This document shows positions 1-6,819 of a DNA stretch of 64,000 nucleotides, in pieces (position 1 is the first letter of the stretch; the number at the start of each line of letters is the position of its first letter). The notes under the pieces are model-generated. The model had not been told where the DNA came from and searched no databases. It worked only from the letters and a program-made list of their open reading frames with translations. The DNA comes from Lewinellaceae bacterium (lineage in GTDB: Bacteria; Bacteroidota; Bacteroidia; Chitinophagales; Saprospiraceae): assembly GCA_020636315.1 (NCBI GenBank), contig JACJYA010000020.1:1-64000 (forward strand). Reading direction: 5' to 3'. Made by a program: the position numbers and the translations under genes.

Positions 1-163
1 TAAAGATCAAAAAAAAAGTATTCTCTACCATACAATGGCGGCACTTTTTTAAATTTCGCAAAGACAGGCACCCCCAGGAAATTATACTAACGGAGGGCCC
101 GCCATCGTTCGGGATGGAAGAAGAATTTTTATTTTTCTTATTTTCACCGGAAATTGGAGGTAT

Positions 164-1450
164 TTGCAGAAAAGAAGCAACGCGCTTCCCGCCAATTCGG
201 AATGCTTTATGATGCAATCACAAAACGGCCTACTTAAAGATCTCGAAGCTCACATCCAGGAGTTCTTCCGGGAAAATTTTCCCCAGGATTTCGTGTTCCA
301 CGACTTTCCCCATACCAAAAATGTCGTGGAGGCCGCCATAAAGATCGGCCAGGCCTATGAGCTTTCCGAAAAAGAAATGGAGATTCTCCAGCTCGCCGCC
401 TGGTTCCACGATACCGGTTACTACAAAAATCCGGCCGCTCATGAAGAAATCAGTTGCGAAATGGCGGAAACCTATCTGACAAAACAGGACTTTCCTTCGG
501 AAGGCATAGAAGCCGTCAAAAGCTGCATCATCGCCACCCGGGTCCCGCAAAACCCTCAGAACCTGCTGGAGGAGATCCTCTGTGACGCCGACCTCAGCCA
601 CCTGGGCAATGAACGGTACTGGGACCGCTGCGGCCGCCTCCGCCAGGAGATGCTGATGACCAAAGACATCCTCATGTCCGAACAGGAATGGGTGGAGTTT
701 GAGCTGGATTTCATGATGAACCACCGCTACCACACCGAAGTGGCGCGGAACCTTTTCGGCAAACAAAAGAACCAGCACATCAAGCAGTTGCTCAAACAAA
801 AGAAACGGCTGAACCCCGATGTTGTGAACGAAGAGGGGGGACATCAGGTGGAGAAAAAAAAGAAGAAAAAAAAGAAGAAGAAAAGAAATGGTGGCCTCAA
901 GCTCAAGGAGCTCAACCTGGGAAGGGGCGTTGAGACCATGTACCGCACTACCTACCGCACCCACGTCAACCTCAGTTCCATCGCCGACAACAAGGCCAAC
1001 ATCATGCTGAGCATCAACGCCATCATCATCTCCATTGTGGTGGCCAACCTGGTGCCCAAGATCCCGGGCGACTACCGCCTGGCCCTTCCCACCCTCATTT
1101 TGCTCGCCGTATGCCTGATCGCCCTGGTCTTTGCCATCCTCTCCACCCGCCCCAAAGTGACCGAAGGCCGGGCCACCCGGGAAGACGTCGCCCGGAAACG
1201 GACCAACCTGCTGTTCTTCGGCAATTTCTACCGCATGGACCTCGAAGACTTCCACTGGGGAATGATGGAAATGATCAAGGACAGCGATTTCCTCTACAGT
1301 TCCATGACGCGGGACCTGTATTATCTCGGGGTCGTACTTGCCAAGAAGTACCGCTACCTGCGCATCTGTTACAACATTTTCATGTATGGCCTGATCGTTG
1401 CCGTGGCCGCCTTTGCCCTGGCATTCCTTTTTTGGCCGGCGCCGGTGTAG
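164..1450 (+). CDS. HD-domain protein fused to a Pycsar-effector-like membrane domain
   Basis: The N-terminal ~200 residues form an HD phosphohydrolase-like domain: His residues in HDFPHTKN, the diagnostic WFHDTGYY, and a later CDADLSHLG aspartate. A lysine-rich linker follows (about residues 230-243, a run of Lys codons). The C-terminal ~180 residues carry three hydrophobic segments (near IMLSINAIIISIVVANL, LPTLILLAVCLIALVFAIL and the last 30 residues) and resemble the DUF5706/PycTM family, the membrane effector type of Pycsar anti-phage systems. No cyclase gene lies next to it, so a defence role is inference; such HD-PycTM proteins also occur alone. The start is uncertain. TTG at 164 sits only 3 nt after a GGAGG, while the ATG pair at 209/212 is a plausible alternative. 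The family call is fairly firm and the function is open. Confidence 0.75.
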   Translation: MQKRSNALPANSECFMMQSQNGLLKDLEAHIQEFFRENFPQDFVFHDFPHTKNVVEAAIKIGQAYELSEKEMEILQLAAWFHDTGYYKNPAAHEEISCEMAETYLTKQDFPSEGIEAVKSCIIATRVPQNPQNLLEEILCDADLSHLGNERYWDRCGRLRQEMLMTKDILMSEQEWVEFELDFMMNHRYHTEVARNLFGKQKNQHIKQLLKQKKRLNPDVVNEEGGHQVEKKKKKKKKKKRNGGLKLKELNLGRGVETMYRTTYRTHVNLSSIADNKANIMLSINAIIISIVVANLVPKIPGDYRLALPTLILLAVCLIALVFAILSTRPKVTEGRATREDVARKRTNLLFFGNFYRMDLEDFHWGMMEMIKDSDFLYSSMTRDLYYLGVVLAKKYRYLRICYNIFMYGLIVAVAAFALAFLFWPAPV

Positions 1451-1458
1451 GGGGGGGA

Positions 1459-1562
1459 GTTATATCGTTATATTGTTATATTGTTTGGATTGTTATATTG
1501 TTGAGGGCACTCCGGAATCCCCTGTAATGGAATGATGGAACGAAGGAATGATGGAATGATTG
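1459..1562. repeat. Two degenerate 8-bp-period arrays
   Basis: About 1459-1503 is built from tattgtta-like octamers, and about 1525-1562 from atggaatg-like octamers. Both fill the gap between the HD-PycTM gene and the convergent TIGR03643-type gene. They belong to the octamer arrays seen in many gaps of this window. Confidence 0.6.
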
Positions 1563-1648
1563 TTGAACCGGGGAGGGGGCTTTTTGCAGGCCAGCTACAA
1601 TATAACCCTATAGCCATATAACCATCGCAGCAGGCTCCCCTGAAGCCC

Positions 1649-1948
1649 TCACCTTTTCGATATCTTATTCAGGGAGATGTGTTTCTGCCGGGAGGCTTTA
1701 AACCGGCCGGTTTGGTAATTTCTCAGCTTTCGGTGTTTGGTTGCCCGGCCCTGTACGCGGGCGCGCCATTTCTTCCAGTTGCGCCGGTGCATCAGATGTT
1801 TCATGAGACGGATCACTTCCGCTTCGTCGAGGCCGAACTGGGCCTGGATCGCCTCGAAGGGAGTCCGGTCTTCCCAGGCCATTTCCACGATCCGGTTGAG
1901 GCTTCGTTCATCAAGTTCGTATTGTTCCAGTATTTTTCTGATCTTCAT
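1649..1948 (-). CDS. TIGR03643/DUF2805 family small basic protein
   Basis: About 99 residues starting MKIRKILEQYELDERSLNRI. The acidic helical N-terminal half (WEDRTPFEAIQAQFGLDEAEVIRLMK) looks helix-turn-helix-like, and the C-terminal half is strongly basic (RRNWKKWRARVQGRATKHRKLR). This matches the uncharacterised TIGR03643 (DUF2805) family. The ATG at 1948 is preferred over an upstream start at 1999 because AGGAAGT lies just upstream of it. It is divergent from ferritin. A nucleic-acid-binding role is suggested only by the charge pattern. Confidence 0.7.
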   Translation of the reverse strand: MKIRKILEQYELDERSLNRIVEMAWEDRTPFEAIQAQFGLDEAEVIRLMKHLMHRRNWKKWRARVQGRATKHRKLRNYQTGRFKASRQKHISLNKISKR

Positions 1949-2062
1949 ATTACTTCCTAACAATAAAGCCCTAAAGCTGTTTAAAAAGAGTGATTGCATC
2001 CTATCCGGAGCATTCTTTGCAGAAATTCTTTATTTTCGGCTTTCAAAAAACCGCCAACAGCT

Positions 2063-2587
2063 ATGATATCAAAAAAGATGATAAAAGCGCTCAATGAGCA
2101 GATCGGACTGGAGGGTTACGCCTCCTATCTTTACCTTTCGATGGCCTCCTGGTGTGACAAAGAGGGGTTGGAGGGTTGCGCCCGGTTCATGCACCGGCAA
2201 TCGGATGAAGAGCGCATGCACATGCTGAAGATATTCCACTACCTCAGTGAAGTCGATGCACATGCCCTCACGCCGGGCATCAAACAGCCTCCTCACGAAT
2301 TCGAGTCCGTTAGGAGTATGTTTGAAGAGGTTTACAAGCACGAGCAGAAGGTCACTACCGCCATCAGTAAGCTGGTCCGGCTGAGTTATGAGGAAAATGA
2401 TTTCACCACCATGGAGTTCCTTCAATGGTACGTCGAAGAACAACGCGAGGAAGAAGCCCTGATGCGCACCATCCTCGACAAGATCAAGATCATCGGCGAC
2501 GGCCCGTCGAGCCTGTATTACATCGACCAGGAGATCGAAAAGATCAACGCCCGGGCAGCAGCGGCGGAAGCTGAGGGAGGAGCTTAA
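2063..2587 (+). CDS. ftnA: Non-haem ferritin
   Basis: A 174-residue ferritin of the bacterial FtnA type, which oxidises Fe(II) and stores iron in a 24-mer shell in the cytoplasm. Ferroxidase residues are visible: the Glu in LNEQIGLEGYASYLYLSM, the DEERMHM Glu/His pair in helix B, and Glu/Gln residues in the EVYKHEQKVT and QWYVEEQREEEALM helices. Length and helix order are normal. The in-frame extension to 1994 has no ferritin similarity, so the ATG at 2063 (MISKKMIKALNEQ) is used. The Ala/Glu-rich tail is short and unremarkable. Confidence 0.93.
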   Translation: MISKKMIKALNEQIGLEGYASYLYLSMASWCDKEGLEGCARFMHRQSDEERMHMLKIFHYLSEVDAHALTPGIKQPPHEFESVRSMFEEVYKHEQKVTTAISKLVRLSYEENDFTTMEFLQWYVEEQREEEALMRTILDKIKIIGDGPSSLYYIDQEIEKINARAAAAEAEGGA

Positions 2588-2639
2588 GCTTTGGTGATCG
2601 TCGTTTGTTTTCAGTTCCGGCCATTCTACCCGACCACAT

Positions 2640-2686
2640 ACAACTGACAACAAACAGCTGACAACAAACAGCTGACAACCCAACCC
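2640..2686 (+). repeat. Short tandem array, 7/14-bp period
   Basis: Three near-identical copies of a 14-bp unit containing gctgacaac and aaaca sit in the ferritin to DUF2007 spacer, just before the DUF2007 start codon. The heptamer family is the same kind as the array upstream of clpB. Confidence 0.6.
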
Positions 2687-2688
2687 GC

Positions 2689-3147
2689 ATGGACCAGGAA
2701 ATACTCGATTACTTCGGGGAGTTTGAGGAAAACACCCGCATCGTGCCGTTGAAGTATTTCTTCTTTGAGTCGGAAGCACGGTTATATGCTGCCCGGCTCA
2801 AGGAAGCCGGTATTCCCTGCTTCATTTCCAATGCCAACATCATGTCTGTTTTGCCCCTCGGCGGCGGGGGCGGCATCGGCCTGCATATCCGGGAAGCCGA
2901 CCTGGCGGAAGCCTCCCGGATCGCAGCCTACCTTGATCATCAAAAGGAAAATACCTCAAGAGAAACCTCCTTTCACGACGCCGACCACGACGATATAGAA
3001 TACCAGCGCGCCCTGAACGAACCTCCGATGGCCTTCAGCAGCCGACAGGCCTGGTACTGGCTCATAATCGGCATTGCCCTGCTGGTCATCCTGCGGGCCT
3101 TCCTGCGCGCTGCGGGGGTAGTGGAGAACTGGAGGGATTTTTTTTGA
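2689..3147 (+). CDS. DUF2007-type protein with C-terminal membrane anchor
   Basis: The N-terminal part (EILDYFGEFEENTRIVPLKYFFFESEARLYAARLKEAGIPCFIS) matches the DUF2007 'putative signal transducing' fold, a small ferredoxin-like domain usually close to PII-like proteins. A Gly stretch (PLGGGGGIGLHI) follows. Around residues 122-142 is one hydrophobic helix (WYWLIIGIALLVILRAFL) that would anchor the protein in the membrane. It is 152 residues long and lies just downstream of ferritin on the same strand, with a ~100-nt spacer containing tandem repeats. No specific ligand can be inferred. Confidence 0.7.
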   Translation: MDQEILDYFGEFEENTRIVPLKYFFFESEARLYAARLKEAGIPCFISNANIMSVLPLGGGGGIGLHIREADLAEASRIAAYLDHQKENTSRETSFHDADHDDIEYQRALNEPPMAFSSRQAWYWLIIGIALLVILRAFLRAAGVVENWRDFF

Positions 3148-3259
3148 GGTGTAAGTACATGGACTGAATTAATGAATGACTGAATGATTGAATACCAGCA
3201 CCTTACACGGCACTTTGTAGCTCACTAATTGTGTCCAGGTACTTACATGTTTACACCTT
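3146..3259. repeat. Inverted octamer arrays between convergent genes
   Basis: AGGTGTAAGTACATGGAC begins at about 3147 and its inverted counterpart lies at 3233-3259. The right arm carries one additional 8-bp unit (ttacatgt-like). A tgaatga-type octamer array lies between the arms. The whole can fold into a long imperfect stem between the convergent DUF2007 and M56 genes, so it may act as a bidirectional terminator; that is inference. Confidence 0.6.
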
Positions 3260-3275
3260 TACACATCTCAACCTC

Positions 3276-5252
3276 CTATTTCAGGATAATCTTCTCCGCA
3301 AAGATCCGCTCTCCCTGGCTGATGTGCAGCACATAAGCGCCTTTGGGCAGGTTCCCCAGGCCTATGGCCTGGTTGTAAGCTCCTTCAAAACGGTTCAGGG
3401 TTTCCCGATAAACTTCCTGGCCGCTGGCATTCAGGAGGCGAATGGCGGTTGGCAGGGCTTCCGCCTCAAACCGCAGGTTGAGCACGCTGGTGGTGGGATT
3501 GGGAGAAGCCTTGAAGTTCTGCAGCTTCAGTTCGCCGGCCCCCTCCGGGATCTGCAGCTGCTTCCTCTCGGCATCCAGGCGGAATTTTACCGGCAGGTTG
3601 AACTGTACGTTCACGACCCTGCCTTTCTGGCGGCCGGGAATCCAGCGCTCTTCCATCTCATTCATCTGCTTAACTACCCGGACCACCTCCGAATCGATGC
3701 TCTCCTGCAGAGGGCGGACTACTTTGATGTCTTTTACCCAGCCTTCCTTGTCAACGACGAAACTTACCACGGCAACTCCTTCAACTCCGGCATCTTTAGC
3801 ATCCCGGGGATACTTGATGTTGTTGGCGATGTATTCTATGAGTTTCATATTGGAGCACTGAACCAGTTCTCCTTCGGCGACACCGTCCTCATCGCAGCCC
3901 GGGAATCGGGGCATCTCTTCCACTACTTTAAAGACTTCTTCATTCTCCCGGCCAACCTGAGCCTGGCCCTGAGGAAGTTTGAAGGAGAAGGGAAGGGACA
4001 TTTGCATGGCCACCGGTTCCCCGTCCTTCATGGCGGGCGTCCAGTTCGGCATGGCGTTGACTACCGCCAGGGCAGCTTCGTCACAGCCATGGCCTACACT
4101 TTTCATCACCTTGGCGTCCTGCACCGAACCGTCTTTGGCGACGGTAAACTGCACGACAACCAGGCCTTCCGCATTTGCCTTTTTGGCTTCTTCCGGGTAT
4201 TTCAGGTTGCCGATCATGAATTCGACAAGCTTTTCCTTGGTACATTCCGCTTGTGATTCTTCCGTTTCCATAGCTTCGCAGCCGGCAAATACCGGCATGC
4301 GGTCAACGTCCCCCGGCAACAGGGCTTTCGTTGGTTCTTCATCCGGAGCAAGGGCTGCAGGCAGCACACCATCCACATTGTTCGGCCCGGCGAGGGCCAG
4401 GGCCAGGACAAAAAGGAGCGGCAGTGCCAGCAGGTATCGGGTGAGTATATGGCGCTTTGATCTGGTTTTAGTCATCATCAGAATACGTTTTTTCAATTGT
4501 GAATTAATGAAATGGTTCGCCAGTGCAATCGGTTGTCCGGACTGTGATTGACTGAGCAGCAAATGGCCATATTGTTTCTTTTTTCCGGTCGTTTGGAGTA
4601 CGGCCGCATCGGCCAGGTATTCGTGCACCACGCGCAGGGAGCGGCTGTAAAGGTAAACCATGGGGCTGAGCCAGAAAACGATGCCCAGCACCTCTACCAG
4701 CATGATGTCGAGGCTGTGCCAGCCCCTCATGTGTGCCCGCTCGTGGCGGATAATTTTCTTTTCATCTTCCGGAGGGTAAGGCATCTGCAGGCTCCAGAAC
4801 AGAGTGTTGAAGAAAGAAAACGGGGCGTGCCATTCTTCGGTGACCACCAGCGTATAGCCATCCTGCTTCCGGCGTTCTGAGCTCTGGTACAGTCGCCACA
4901 GGCGGTGCAGGCCATGGGCGAAGCGCAGGCCGGCAACACCAACGCCCAGCCAGTAGGTGGCCAGCAGTACTTCCCACCATCCCAGGCCCGGCTCAGCGGC
5001 TGTGGCTGAAACCACTACCTCCAGGTTCTCCATCCCGATGGTGATGGGTTGGAATGCCACTACCAATGCCTCCGGCTGCCCGGCGGGCAACAACTGCTGC
5101 CAGTCCAACAAAGGCAGGGCCAGGCCCAGGAGCAGGCTCCCCACCAGATAGGCCCGGTTGTGGCTGAAGAAAGTCGCACGGCTCAGCAGGCCAGCGTACA
5201 GGGCGTAAAAAGCGGCCCAACAAAGGGTAGCTTGTACGATGCAGGTGATCAT
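3276..5252 (-). CDS. BlaR1-like M56 metallopeptidase with two TonB domains and a T9SS type A tail
   Basis: 658 residues. The N-terminal part has several membrane segments. The cytoplasmic zincin motif HERAH is at residues 170-174, with HEYLADAAV following at about 207, as in BlaR1/MecR1 (M56) sensors that cleave a BlaI repressor. After a further membrane helix (~270-290) come two TonB C-terminal-like domains (about residues 315-435 and 445-560), each beginning MPxFxGC and containing LKYPEEA/IKYPRDA. The last ~80 residues are a classic T9SS type A sorting domain (ASPNPTTSVLNLRF ... GAYVLHISQGERIFAEKIILK). It follows its repressor gene (blaI, 120 nt upstream, same strand). A T9SS tail on an inner-membrane sensor without a cleavable signal is odd. 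Confidence 0.88.
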   Translation of the reverse strand: MITCIVQATLCWAAFYALYAGLLSRATFFSHNRAYLVGSLLLGLALPLLDWQQLLPAGQPEALVVAFQPITIGMENLEVVVSATAAEPGLGWWEVLLATYWLGVGVAGLRFAHGLHRLWRLYQSSERRKQDGYTLVVTEEWHAPFSFFNTLFWSLQMPYPPEDEKKIIRHERAHMRGWHSLDIMLVEVLGIVFWLSPMVYLYSRSLRVVHEYLADAAVLQTTGKKKQYGHLLLSQSQSGQPIALANHFINSQLKKRILMMTKTRSKRHILTRYLLALPLLFVLALALAGPNNVDGVLPAALAPDEEPTKALLPGDVDRMPVFAGCEAMETEESQAECTKEKLVEFMIGNLKYPEEAKKANAEGLVVVQFTVAKDGSVQDAKVMKSVGHGCDEAALAVVNAMPNWTPAMKDGEPVAMQMSLPFSFKLPQGQAQVGRENEEVFKVVEEMPRFPGCDEDGVAEGELVQCSNMKLIEYIANNIKYPRDAKDAGVEGVAVVSFVVDKEGWVKDIKVVRPLQESIDSEVVRVVKQMNEMEERWIPGRQKGRVVNVQFNLPVKFRLDAERKQLQIPEGAGELKLQNFKASPNPTTSVLNLRFEAEALPTAIRLLNASGQEVYRETLNRFEGAYNQAIGLGNLPKGAYVLHISQGERIFAEKIILK

Positions 5253-5271
5253 GGCTTATAATTGTGTTTGG

Positions 5272-5368
5272 GTGAAAAGGTGTATAAGTGTAAGGGTGTA
5301 AAAGTGGAAAGGTATGAAGGGCGGCCTGTTTCCACCCACCTCACTTACACATTTACACATTTACACCT
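5272..5368. repeat. Opposed octamer arrays in the blaI-M56 spacer
   Basis: aggtgtaa-like units run from about 5277 to 5310, and ttacacat/ttacacct units from about 5341 to 5368, in opposite orientation. Together they occupy nearly the whole spacer between blaI and the M56 gene and could form a hairpin in the bicistronic mRNA. Confidence 0.6.
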
Positions 5369-5372
5369 GATT

Positions 5373-5747
5373 CTATTCCTCTTCCTCCAGTTTATCCACC
5401 AGTTCGTTCAGTTCCTCCAGGCTCAGGTCCTTTTCCTGCACCAGGAAGGAGACCAGGCGGTTCATGGAGCCCTCGAAATAGTCGCTCACCAGCTTTTTGA
5501 GGGATTGGCGGGTGTAATCTTCCCTGGTGACTGCCGGCTCGTAAACAAACGTCCGCCCATAAGCGGTATGCTTCAGGAACCCCTTTTTGTCATCCAGGAT
5601 GCGGACCATAGTGGAGACGGTGCTGTGAGGCGGCTTTTTCATCCCCAGCTTCTCTTTCATGTAGTTGCGGATGTCGGCCACCGTACAGGGAGCGATCTCC
5701 CAGATGATCTGCATGATCTCCTCTTCGGCTTTGGTGAGCTTGGTCAT
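5373..5747 (-). CDS. BlaI/MecI family transcriptional repressor
   Basis: 124 residues with the winged-helix N-terminus MTKLTKAEEEIMQIIWE ... HSTVSTMVRILDDKKGFLKH typical of Penicillinase_R (BlaI/MecI/CopY) repressors, and a C-terminal dimerisation helix that ends acidic (DKLEEEE). It lies immediately upstream of the M56-TonB sensor on the same strand, the usual repressor/sensor pair. In such pairs the sensor protease inactivates the repressor. A perfect 20-bp inverted repeat overlaps a consensus promoter upstream (5936-6002) and is the obvious autoregulatory site. The regulated genes beyond the pair are unknown. Confidence 0.9.
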   Translation of the reverse strand: MTKLTKAEEEIMQIIWEIAPCTVADIRNYMKEKLGMKKPPHSTVSTMVRILDDKKGFLKHTAYGRTFVYEPAVTREDYTRQSLKKLVSDYFEGSMNRLVSFLVQEKDLSLEELNELVDKLEEEE

Positions 5748-5935
5748 GGTTTTACGGTTTTACGGTTTCATGGTTTATGGGTGCCATAAGGGCGCTTTTA
5801 GTGATGCGGGGGCATAACGCTGAGGTTTTTTGCCCCTGGAAGAGGCTATATTGCCCGATTGTTATATTGCTTTCGGGCGGCGCCTTTCTACCTAATCAAC
5901 AAATCTTAAGACAGTCGGGTGTTTCTTTCTGGTTA

Positions 5936-6002
5936 CAAATATATAACGTATTTTTTAGTTATGCAATGATTTTGTCGATATTTAACTAAAAAATACGTTA
6001 TA
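5936..6002 (-). promoter_or_regulatory. Promoter and palindromic operator candidate for blaI
   Basis: On the minus strand TTG (5964-5966), 20 nt, then TATATTTG (5936-5943) matches the Bacteroidota -33/-7 promoter. The same region carries a perfect inverted repeat with 20-bp arms, TATAACGTATTTTTTAGTTA at 5942-5961 and its reverse complement at 5983-6002, separated by 21 nt. One arm overlaps the promoter spacer, so a bound dimer would block transcription. The 5' leader of blaI would be about 180 nt. Assignment to BlaI is inference from position. Confidence 0.65.
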
Positions 6003-6012
6003 AAATACTTCT

Positions 6013-6045
6013 AGACCTTTGAGGTTTCGAAAACCTCAAAGGTCT
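6013..6045. repeat. REP-like perfect hairpin upstream of RAYT gene
   Basis: AGACCTTTGAGGTTT pairs perfectly with its inverted copy across a 3-nt loop (CGA), followed by TTTT. A related imperfect hairpin lies just after the transposase gene (6664-6690). The two flanking hairpins share CCTTTGAG/CTCAAAGG, the arrangement expected for REP sequences processed by a RAYT. Confidence 0.75.
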
Positions 6046-6070
6046 TTTCTATTTTTATCAAAAACCCAAA

Positions 6071-6649
6071 ATGGAATCAGGCCGCCTCTACCACATTTAC
6101 AACCGTGGCAACAACCGGGAAACCATTTTTAAGGAGGAAAAGAACTATCTGTTTTTCCTGGAACGTTTTCACCAATATCTCAGCCCCTGGGTGGAAGTGC
6201 ATACCTACTGCCTTATGCCTAACCATTTCCATATGCTCATCCGCGTCAGAGAGATCGAGGCTCCGGGAATGGACTTGTTGACAGAAATCACCAATTCCTT
6301 CCGCAATTTCTTCACTTCCTACGCCAAGGCCATCAATAAAGCCTATGGGCGAACGGGAAGCTTATTTCAATACAAATTCAAGCGCAAGGAAATCGATTCT
6401 GAAGTTCAATACGGAGTGAATGTGGCCTATATCCACTTCAATCCGGTAAAGGCCGGCCTTTCGGCCGATTGCTATGGCTGGCGGTACACTTCTATCAATG
6501 CTATTTTAAGTGATAAACCTACATATGTGGAACGGGCAAGCGTGCTGGAGTGGTTTGGAGGACGAAACGCCTTCCTCGATTTTCACGAGCAGTATTGGAA
6601 ATACCACCAGGATAAGGAAAGGGATTTCAAAGAATTCGAAGATGATTGA
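6071..6649 (+). CDS. REP-associated tyrosine transposase (RAYT, Y1/HUH family)
   Basis: 192 residues. It begins MESGRLYHIYNRGNNRETIF, contains the HUH motif in CLMPNHFHMLIRV (His-Phe-His), and a later helix VAYIHFNPVKAGL carrying the likely nucleophilic Tyr. This is the Y1_Tnp/TnpA_REP layout of domesticated single-strand transposases that cut and join REP hairpins. Hairpins sharing CCTTTGAG lie 25 nt upstream and about 15 nt downstream of the ORF, supporting an intact RAYT-REP unit. The C-terminus is acidic. It is divergent from blaI. No ends of a classical insertion sequence are seen. Confidence 0.88.
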   Translation: MESGRLYHIYNRGNNRETIFKEEKNYLFFLERFHQYLSPWVEVHTYCLMPNHFHMLIRVREIEAPGMDLLTEITNSFRNFFTSYAKAINKAYGRTGSLFQYKFKRKEIDSEVQYGVNVAYIHFNPVKAGLSADCYGWRYTSINAILSDKPTYVERASVLEWFGGRNAFLDFHEQYWKYHQDKERDFKEFEDD

Positions 6650-6663
6650 AAACGTGGTTAAAA

Positions 6664-6690
6664 CCTTTGAGCTTTCGGAAACCTCAAAGG
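6664..6690. repeat. REP-like hairpin downstream of RAYT gene
   Basis: CCTTTGAG and CTCAAAGG pair, with one internal C/C mismatch and a CGG loop. It is a diverged version of the upstream hairpin at 6013-6045. Confidence 0.65.
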
Positions 6691-6700
6691 GGATAGTTCA

Positions 6701-6791
6701 GGGATAGTTCAATTAAGTGTGTCCGCGTTAAGCTAACCCGCTGGTTTCCAGGCAACCAAAAACTCAGAAACCAGGAACTATGAACGGTCCC
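6701..6791 (+). repeat. 91-bp dispersed element, copy 1
   Basis: Begins GGGATAGTTCAATTAAGTGT, contains GTCCGCGTTAAGCTAACCCG, and ends CCAGGAACTATGAACGGTCC plus C. The termini are imperfect inverted repeats (GGGANNGTTCA). Other full copies are at 18861, 34762 and 44601. This copy lies right beside the RAYT 3' hairpin and is preceded by a duplicated GGATAGTTCA. Confidence 0.8.
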
Positions 6792-6819
6792 CCTCAAAGG
6801 CCTTTTCCCCAATCCACCC

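Noticed and set aside
164..1450. A complete Pycsar defence operon
   Set aside because: No uridylate/cytidylate cyclase or adenylate-cyclase-like gene is found beside the effector-like gene in the window.
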